A DNA stretch of 64,000 bases from NCBI GenBank assembly GCA_026225945.1, contig JAMJFZ010003163.1, positions 16,909,501 through 16,973,500 on the forward strand, read 5' to 3'. A program made the position numbers and the translations under genes. Below the pieces are notes generated by a model, which saw only the letters and a list, made by a program, of their open reading frames with translations, had not been told where the DNA came from and ran no database searches. Each line of letters opens with the position of its first letter. Position 1 is the stretch's first letter. Positions 57,958 to 64,000 of this stretch are shown here, in pieces. The DNA comes from Cricetomys ansorgei. Its lineage: Eukaryota > Chordata > Mammalia > Rodentia > Nesomyidae.

Positions 57958-58040
57958 CCTTCCTTCTTTCCTTCCTCCCTTCCTTTCTTCCTTCCTCCCT
58001 CCCTCCCTCTCTCCTTCCTCCCTTCCTCCCTCCCTTCCTT
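57958..58040. repeat. (CCTT)n / CT-rich repeat
   Basis: Imperfect CCTT and CCCT units, directly before a worn B1. Confidence 0.93.
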
Positions 58041-58162
58041 TGAGACAGGGTCACATATAGCCTTGAACTTGCTTTTAGTTTAGGATGACTTTGAACTTCT
58101 GATTATCCTGCCTCTACTCCCCAAGTGCTAACATTACAGGTATATGCTACCATGCCCGGCTT
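58038..58162 (-). mobile_element. Worn B1 SINE
   Basis: TTTGAGACAGGGTCACATAT and TTACAGGTATATGCTACCAT in reverse. Confidence 0.75.
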
Positions 58163-58324
58163 TCTGCTTCCTTGTGCTTATAAAGAATGCACTCACATGA
58201 ACCTATCTTACAGGCTTTGAGGCTGAATCCAAGCTGGAGCCAGAGCCTCTGCCTATGGCATTCTGGAACAGCTACACGGGAAGGGGAAGAGTATGTTGTA
58301 TTTGTTATTTTGGAAAATTAAACA

Positions 58325-58797
58325 CCTGCCCATCATTATTATTTGTTTGTATGTGTATGTATGATCCTGCACATGCTAAGGTGTAGAGGTCAGAGGACAA
58401 CTCTGTGGAGTCCACTTGGACCTCAGTTGAGGATTGAACTCAGGTTGACAGGGTGACAAAGACCACCACTCCAGCTGAAGTGTCTGGACAAGGCAAACTT
58501 TACCTTTGACTGAGAGGGTGTGGTTGGAAGAGATAGCATACAGAGACAAGCAGGAAGTGCACTTGGTTTTATTCTAACTCAGCTGGTGGCTAGGTCTTTT
58601 TCTCATTGGCTGGGGTCAGACCTCACAGTCTTATCTGATTGGCTTATCTTCAGATAAGTCTTAAAAGGTTTAAATATAAAGATTTAAATTCCTTGCCCTA
58701 AACATCAATTTTATAGTGTTCGATAGAAGAGACTCATACTTAATAATTCTTACGTGTGGCAAGCACCTTTACCCACTGAGCCATCTCGCCAGCTTGA
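58325..58797 (-). mobile_element. B4-like SINE split by an LTR-like insert
   Basis: 58325-58455 (AGAGGTCAGAGGACAACTCT) and 58746-58797 (CACCTTTACCCACTGAGCCA) are the two halves of one SINE. The 58456-58745 insert has TTGGTTTTATTCTAACTC, a minus-strand poly(A)-type site. Confidence 0.65.
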
Positions 58798-58837
58798 GAG
58801 GTTATTTTTATTGTTGTAAAATTATGATTTTATGGCT

Positions 58838-58990
58838 TTTTTTTTTTTTTTTGAATTAGGGTCTCACTGTGTAGATTTGGTTGGCTTGGAACTCAGCATA
58901 TATACCAGGCTGGCCTTGAACTCACAGAGATCTGCCTACCTCTGCTTCTCTCCTGCGTGCTGGATGTAAGGTGTGCACCACACACCAGGA
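58838..58990 (-). mobile_element. B1 SINE
   Basis: T run, GGGTCTCACTGTGTAGATTT and CAGGCTGGCCTTGAACTCAC in reverse. Confidence 0.9.
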
Positions 58991-59990
58991 AGTCTCATGG
59001 CATTTTTTTAGTCACAAATGATAATTTGATATTAAGCATTAGATACGACACAAATGGCAGCTAAAGCAGCCAATATGTGGTGGCCAGATAATGGCCCCAA
59101 TTGTCCCATTCCCTTCAGACATAGGAGAAGAGGGACACTGAGGCAGAACTTTCAAATGGCATGGACATTTGTGAACTGATCCTGTGGAAAGGCCAAGGGT
59201 TGATGGGCACCCACTGCGAGTTTGGTTCGTGGGCTGATTCCCACTCCTGAGCAGGCCTGCTGCCATTGGTCATCCCTGGATTCTTGAGCAGGAGAACAGA
59301 GATATCAAGGACTTGAGGTCCAAGATAGACAATCCACGTAATAAGAAATGACAGCCCAGACTAGCTCTAAATGTAAGCATATTTCAGAATGGTGATGGTG
59401 CGGATTGTCCCACACAGCTTCATGTTTCGTCCTAATAGCCACCAAGCTCTTGTCCATTGCAGTTACGTAAATCACATGAATGGGTCTCAGCGCTGCTGGG
59501 GCGGAGATGAAGCCACAGAATGGTGTCAAGAGATCACCGCAGCCTTGCCTTTGGCTTAGGAGGAAGGGAGTCTCTTTCCACAGCTTTATGAGTGTGGCTT
59601 AATGGCGGAACACTTGTCCTTAGTTCTGTCTTCAGGACCAAAACCAAAGAAAAACAATCTGAACTTGTGGAAGAACTGGAATGCAAGGCTGCTCCGGGAG
59701 GAGAACCGGCGAGCCATGTGCAAGCAGTGGAAAACGCAAGGGCTGCCTGCGTCAGTGTGCTCACTCTGCACTTAAAACCAGTCTGGGTGCTTTACAAAGA
59801 TGTGTCCTTGTGATGTCAGCTTGGTTATGTCATGCTGCTGAGGCGGAGACTGGAGTTTGGGGAGGTTTCAAACTGCTCTACTATTACATAGCTTGAAAAT
59901 ATACAGGAATCCTGCAGATTGAGATTTCTCCTCTTTTGTATTTATTTTTGTGGTTCTAGGGATTGAATCCAAGGCTCTGGCATATGTACC
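58991..59990. other. Unassigned intergenic block
   Basis: No gene, no clear transposon. Open frames near 59592-59896 have no family resemblance. Confidence 0.4.
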
Positions 59991-59995
59991 CAATT

Positions 59996-60113
59996 CATCT
60001 ATCTATCTATCTATCTATCTTAGAAAAAGTCTTGCTTTGTAGCTAAGCTGGTCTTGAACTTACATCTTTCTGCCTCAGACTTCTGAGCACTGGGATTTTA
60101 GGTGTATGCCACT
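59996..60113 (-). mobile_element. (ATCT)n repeat followed by worn B1
   Basis: About six ATCT units (59996-60020), then TCTTGCTTTGTAGCTAAGCT and GGGATTTTAGGTGTATGCCA in reverse. Confidence 0.75.
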
Positions 60114-60490
60114 GTAAGGAGATGACTTGCCAACTGGGACAGTTTTATTTCAGAGCAAGCCTGAGAGGTACTCTCACCAGAGAAGGCAGAGGAGAGAGAA
60201 CTTCTCTCTCAGGCTAGGGTTTTTATCAGGGTTGCGGAGGAGAATGGTTGAGGGGGCTAAGGTCTGGTTCACCAGGAGTATTAATGGTTAAGTTAGGACC
60301 AGTAGGAATGCTGTCAGTGGCGCTCCTCAGGAAACTGAAAGTGGAAGTCACAGGTCAGGGGGCACCTCCCAGCTGGAATGTCCTAACAGGGTTGGGGTGG
60401 GGATTGGTGGTGAGTCACAGGAAGAAGGGAGTAGCTATTCAGGCTGGAGTGGGCTGCCGGCGATGCATGGAGCTCTTGTTCCTTCTGTAG
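60114..60490 (-). mobile_element. LTR-like segment
   Basis: GGACAGTTTTATTTCAGAGC gives AAATAAAA on minus, followed by LTR-like sequence. Ends approximate. Confidence 0.45.
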
Positions 60491-60689
60491 TTAGTGCTGT
60501 CTCTTACACCACTTTGGTTTGGGGGATGAAGGGCCTGAAGAAGGAAGGTGGCTTTGATGAATTAATGGCGGTTACTCAGGAAATTTCGGTGATGCTGATG
60601 ATCAAAAATTTCTGGAAGAGGTTAACAAGACAGTAGAGGAAGAGGAGGGTCAGAGAGAGGGATCGGCAGTGAAGAGCAACCTGTGGCTT

Positions 60690-61360
60690 TTGCAGATGAC
60701 TGGGATTTGATTCCCAGCATCCACATGGTGGCTCACAGCCATCCATTATTCCAGTTCCAGAGGATCTGACGTCTTCTTCTGACCTCAGTGGGCACCAGGC
60801 ACATGTTATGCACAAGCAGACAGGATAACAAAACACTTACATGTGGGAAGTGGTTTAGCTAGACCGCTGCCATGTTTCTTTTAGAAGACATTCTGGCAAT
60901 GACCTTGCAGTTTTTAAAGGAACTTGTTCGTGCAGGTTAAGTTACTGAGTTACAGGGACATGAGTGCTTTTTTATAGAGAAGATTCTCTACCTCCAGGCT
61001 ATTGCGTTTGTGTCGGAAGAAGTGTTTGTTTGATTACCCTAGTCCTTTGTTTACAGGTCTTAATCTAATCTTATCTAGTTCCATATATGCCCAAGGTCTT
61101 ACGACCCTGACTCTTTGCTCACATGACTTAATTGTATACACCAAAAGATTTACTACCTATCATAAGGAAATGTACTGGGGGATTGATTATAAAAGGGGCT
61201 GGAAAAATAAAGTTTTCAGAGTGGCTTTGACCCCTCTCAACTGTCAGATGTCTTGTGTCTTCTCCTTTAATCCTCACTCCCCAGTTCGGGGGAACCCCTA
61301 CGTATACTACTGGCTGGTTCCGGCACTGATGCACACAAATATAATATAAAAAGAAAAAAT
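60690..61360 (+). mobile_element. B2 SINE split by an LTR
   Basis: 60690-60841 is B2 body (CAGCATCCACATGGTGGCTC, TTCTTCTGACCTCAGTGGGC). Its tail resumes at about 61330 (GCACACAAATATAATATAAA). Confidence 0.75.
60842..61329 (+). mobile_element. Solo ERV LTR, plus strand
   Basis: TGTGGGAAGTGG at left, TGGTTCCGGCA at right, TGGAAAAATAAAGTTTTCAG poly(A) region and GATTATAAAAGGGG. It looks like a class II LTR, but no duplication could be defined. Confidence 0.65.
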
Positions 61361-61361
61361 C

Positions 61362-61517
61362 TACATTTTTTTTTTTCTGAGCTAGGGTTTCTCTGTTGTA
61401 ACTCCGGCTGTCCTGGAACTCACTCTGTAGACCAGGGTAGTCTCAAATTCAGAGATCCACCTGCCTCTGCCTCCTCAGTGCTGTGATTAAAGGTGTGCAC
61501 TACCACCACCTGGCCAC
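61362..61517 (-). mobile_element. B1 SINE, nearly intact
   Basis: GGGTTTCTCTGTTGTAACTC, TGGAACTCACTCTGTAGACC and TAAAGGTGTGCACTACCACC in reverse. Confidence 0.95.
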
Positions 61518-62400
61518 TAAAAAAAATTTAAGGAAGGAAGAGGAGCCCCAGTATGACAGGGATAGAGGGAGGCGACCGAGCGGCTGGAGGGTTGGCCATG
61601 CGTTGGGGCCTGCTGAGGGCAATGGCTGTATCTTTTCCTCTTTGTGCCTCTTCTCTTTCCAGAGTTGACTTCTTGATAGAGATGCACCACTGTTCTCTCA
61701 GAAGAGCACAGACACCTCCATGGGTGGCCTCCAGGAGATGGAGCCCCAGCAGTTCGGCAGGGCAGCAGCCGCTAGGGAGTTGATCTAGACTTGGACTGCT
61801 AGGAACTTCAGGAGACACCTTTTAAGCTCTCTGATAAATGTTCAAGGAGGACGCTGCCAGGGAGAGGTCCTTCTTGAGTGGTCTAACACTCTCCCTTCAA
61901 GGGCGGAGACCCTAAAATCATCTGAGACTGGTGGGTGGGGGTGAGTTATGCTCGTTTTCTCAGTCACCGCACAGCTTCTCTGGATTATCCGAAACTTATC
62001 TGAACGTTATTCCCGAGTGGCTTTAGTCCTAGAAGCACTTACCTCCTTGTCAGACGGGACACACCCCATAGTAAGACTGCTACATTGGAAAGGATGCTGA
62101 GTACTGACCAAAGCCCCGACTCACAGGAGCTGGGACAGGAAAGGTCCAGGACGCAGTGGTCTTGGTGGGGACCATATGGGCAGGTACTCCTGAGGCTAAG
62201 GAGAGCAAGGGCAGAAAGATGCTGACAAGAAAGACTCAGGCGAGCTGTGTCCCTCAGCTGCTGGGGTGGAAGAGTTTCAGATGACAGGTTCCCAGATGAA
62301 CTAACCATAGTTCCCAACTCTGGCCAGCAGAGGGCAGGCTGGCTTGTGGAATGATCCACCACCCCATCGCTAGAGCCTTGCTCTAGACAGATTCAATCAG
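61518..62400. other. Unassigned intergenic block
   Basis: Moderately GC-rich. No exon structure or known repeat seen. Confidence 0.4.
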
Positions 62401-62401
62401 T

Positions 62402-62402
<1 letters not shown>

Positions 62403-62435
<33 letters not shown>
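62403..62435. repeat. Poly(T) run, 33 bases
   Basis: Uninterrupted T run. Confidence 0.97.
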
Positions 62436-62734
62436 CTTTGTTCTGGATGAATCTTCACAAAATATTGTGCCCTTGGTGGTCAGAGATGTGTTCCCAATAT
62501 TTACTGCTAGGCCCCATGCTCAGAGGGTATGCAGAAAGGAGAGGGAGGGAAGAAGAGGCAGCTGGGTCACAATTCACAAAGGTGTTGGAAAGAGAGTGCA
62601 TGTCTAGGAAGGGAACTCTCAGTCATTTCCTCCCAACCTTTGGGAGACCTAGCAGCAAAGGGCCAGTCATGGGAGGAAGGAAGGGACCTGGATGGTGAAG
62701 ACAGAGGGGTGGCACTTGGGCTTCAAGCTGTACT

Positions 62735-62800
62735 GTGTGAGGATTCCATAACCTTGTGTGAGCCTCCATTTCCACACCTGTGAAGCAGAGGTTCACTTCA
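62735..62800 (+). mobile_element. Possible MIR relic
   Basis: GTGAGCCTCCATTTCCACAC and CTGTGAAGCAGAGGTTCAC resemble the MIR core at low identity. Confidence 0.4.
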
Positions 62801-62908
62801 TCAAAGGGAAAGCGCGTGTGATCCTTGAGATGCTCTTGATGAGGCTCTGTAATCAGCTTGACTGACACTTTGCTCTTCTTAAAAAATTAAGGGTTTGCCT
62901 GGGTAGTC

Positions 62909-62949
62909 AGTGGTGGGTGGGGTGGGGTGGGGTAGGGTGGGGTGGGGGT
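62909..62949 (+). repeat. (GGGGT)n G-rich tract
   Basis: Runs of GGTGGGGTGGGGTGGGGTAG and similar, with more than four G4 runs on plus; capable of G-quadruplex by pattern. Confidence 0.92.
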
Positions 62950-63090
62950 GGCACATGCCTCTAATCCCAGCACTTGGGAGGCAGAGGCAGGAGGATCTTT
63001 TTGAGTTCAAGGCCAGCCTGGTCTACAGAGTAAGTTCCAGGACAGCCAGAGTTACAACAGAGAAACAAAAACCCTGTGTCGAAAAGCCAA
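62948..63090 (+). mobile_element. B1 SINE, nearly intact
   Basis: GTGGCACATGCCTCTAATCC, GAGTTCAAGGCCAGCCTGGT and AACAGAGAAACAAAAACCCT. Its 5' end merges with the G-rich tract. Confidence 0.93.
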
Positions 63091-63260
63091 CCAACCAGCC
63101 AAATATAAATAAATAAAAACAAGGGTTCAGTCAAAGAATGGTAAAGACTGGAACGGAAGGGAGCAGGGAAGATGGAGCGTTCTCTGGAGGGATTTAACAT
63201 CTTCTCCCCCCTTCCTCTTGTTAAACACTGTAGAAAACCTGGGCTTTTTTTTCCCTTTAG

Positions 63261-63339
63261 ATGAGGTGATTCGTTCCTATGACTATTTTATCTGGGAAGT
63301 AGCAAATAGGAAATGCCGACTCTGTACTAAGAAGGGCAT
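63261..63339 (+). other. Possible cryptic exon
   Basis: Preceded by a T/C tract and TTTAG, followed by GTAAGT, with one frame open throughout (third frame, 25 codons). No family recognised; it may be chance. Confidence 0.2.
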
Positions 63340-63404
63340 GTAAGTTCTTATGCCCAAAGTGGTCTAAATGTTCTACTTTTATACACTTCAGAAACTGAGG
63401 CAAG

Positions 63405-64000
63405 CAAGGAAATCAAAACAGGAGTTTTTATTTGCAATTCAAGGGTTAAATACTTTAAAGTGCCAAATGTGGATTAAGCACATGAGAATTCTTACACGAT
63501 CTGGAAGTTCATTTCTAAAAAAAAAAAATCTACTGCTTAAAAAAAAAGTTTAGGTAGTACTCAGTACACGTGCACCCACATCATTAGCGTGGTGGGCTTC
63601 TGAAGCCTGTAAACCTAGCTCAGGAAGATAATCAAAAGTATATTAAAAAGCTTAGTAAAGAATAACAGATTACTAAGAGAGGTATAAAAAGCAGGTAACC
63701 AGTGGTGTGGGAAGCTAAAATGACATCCCAAGTCAGCTTGTTTTCTTACAGTGGCTCAGACTCAAATAATTCTCAAAACTCACGATACAGTACATCAATA
63801 TTTAATTTCTATAATGTACATAGTTTCTTATAACTTAGAAAAATTACAAAAGCAAAGCATGGCAGCTTTCCTTCTGGCATCACCCTATATGCTGTGGACC
63901 AGCACTGTTTACTAAGAATTCACAGTAATTTCGTATTTTGCAGGTGCCAAGGAAGCCTGATAACAAAAACTGTAGGGTAACAGAGTTCAATAAATTAAAA
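63405..64000 (-). other. Possible 3' UTR end of a minus-strand gene
   Basis: SINE-free, AT-rich, and read on minus it ends in GCAAATAAAAACTCCTG (AATAAA at 63427-63432) followed by a T-rich stretch. NETO2 is the next gene in mammals, on the same strand as DNAJA2, so its 3' end could begin here, but I recognise no coding sequence. Confidence 0.3.

Noticed and set aside
1..64000. CRISPR arrays, operons, bacterial or phage systems
   Set aside because: The window is plainly mammalian nuclear DNA; short tandem repeats are microsatellites and SINE tails.

Overview
The window is nuclear DNA from a muroid rodent. It carries dense B1, B2/B3, B4 and ID-type SINEs, rodent LTRs and L1 relics, long CA/TG microsatellites, a CpG-island promoter, and a protein-coding gene whose exons are separated by GT-AG introns. 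I cannot name the species. The lack of obviously young Mus-type elements makes a cricetid (hamster, vole or deer mouse) as likely as a mouse or rat.

The only clear functional gene is DNAJA2 (type I / class A HSP40 co-chaperone), complete on the minus strand from the ATG at 22841 to the stop at 6343. Nine coding exons join without a frame error into a 412-residue protein with a J domain (HPD at residues 36-38), a Gly/Phe region, four CxxC zinc motifs, the C-terminal substrate-binding domains and a C-terminal CAHQ prenylation box. The 3' UTR probably runs to a poly(A) signal at 4805-4810. The promoter lies in a CpG island at about 22430-23160 with GC boxes, a CRE-like site and an E-box. Introns 3, 5 and 6 hold many SINEs, and intron 6 holds a 5'-truncated RPS2 processed pseudogene (about 12558-13130), antisense to DNAJA2.

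Layout. 1-4780: intergenic, with an old LTR and SINEs; GPT2 would be expected further left by mammalian synteny. 4785-22841: DNAJA2. 22430-23160: CpG island. 23160-64000: about 40 kb of intergenic DNA with no convincing gene, made of SINEs, an L2 relic, at least 12 LTR-like segments, a minus-strand endogenous retrovirus gag remnant (41420-42330), a broken L1 (39000-41425) and several nested insertions. A repeat-poor block at 24890-26330 may hold regulatory sequence. The last 0.6 kb has the look of a minus-strand 3' UTR, possibly of the next gene (NETO2 is expected there by synteny), but this is unproven.

I found no new multi-gene system. The most useful leads are: a (TG)n tract just upstream of the DNAJA2 exon 9 acceptor; a presequence-like in-frame extension upstream of the DNAJA2 ATG; a composite repeat shared by intron 3 and the flank; two ERV insertions inside one older repeat; two intact CRE palindromes; and a possible cryptic exon and 3' UTR near the right edge.
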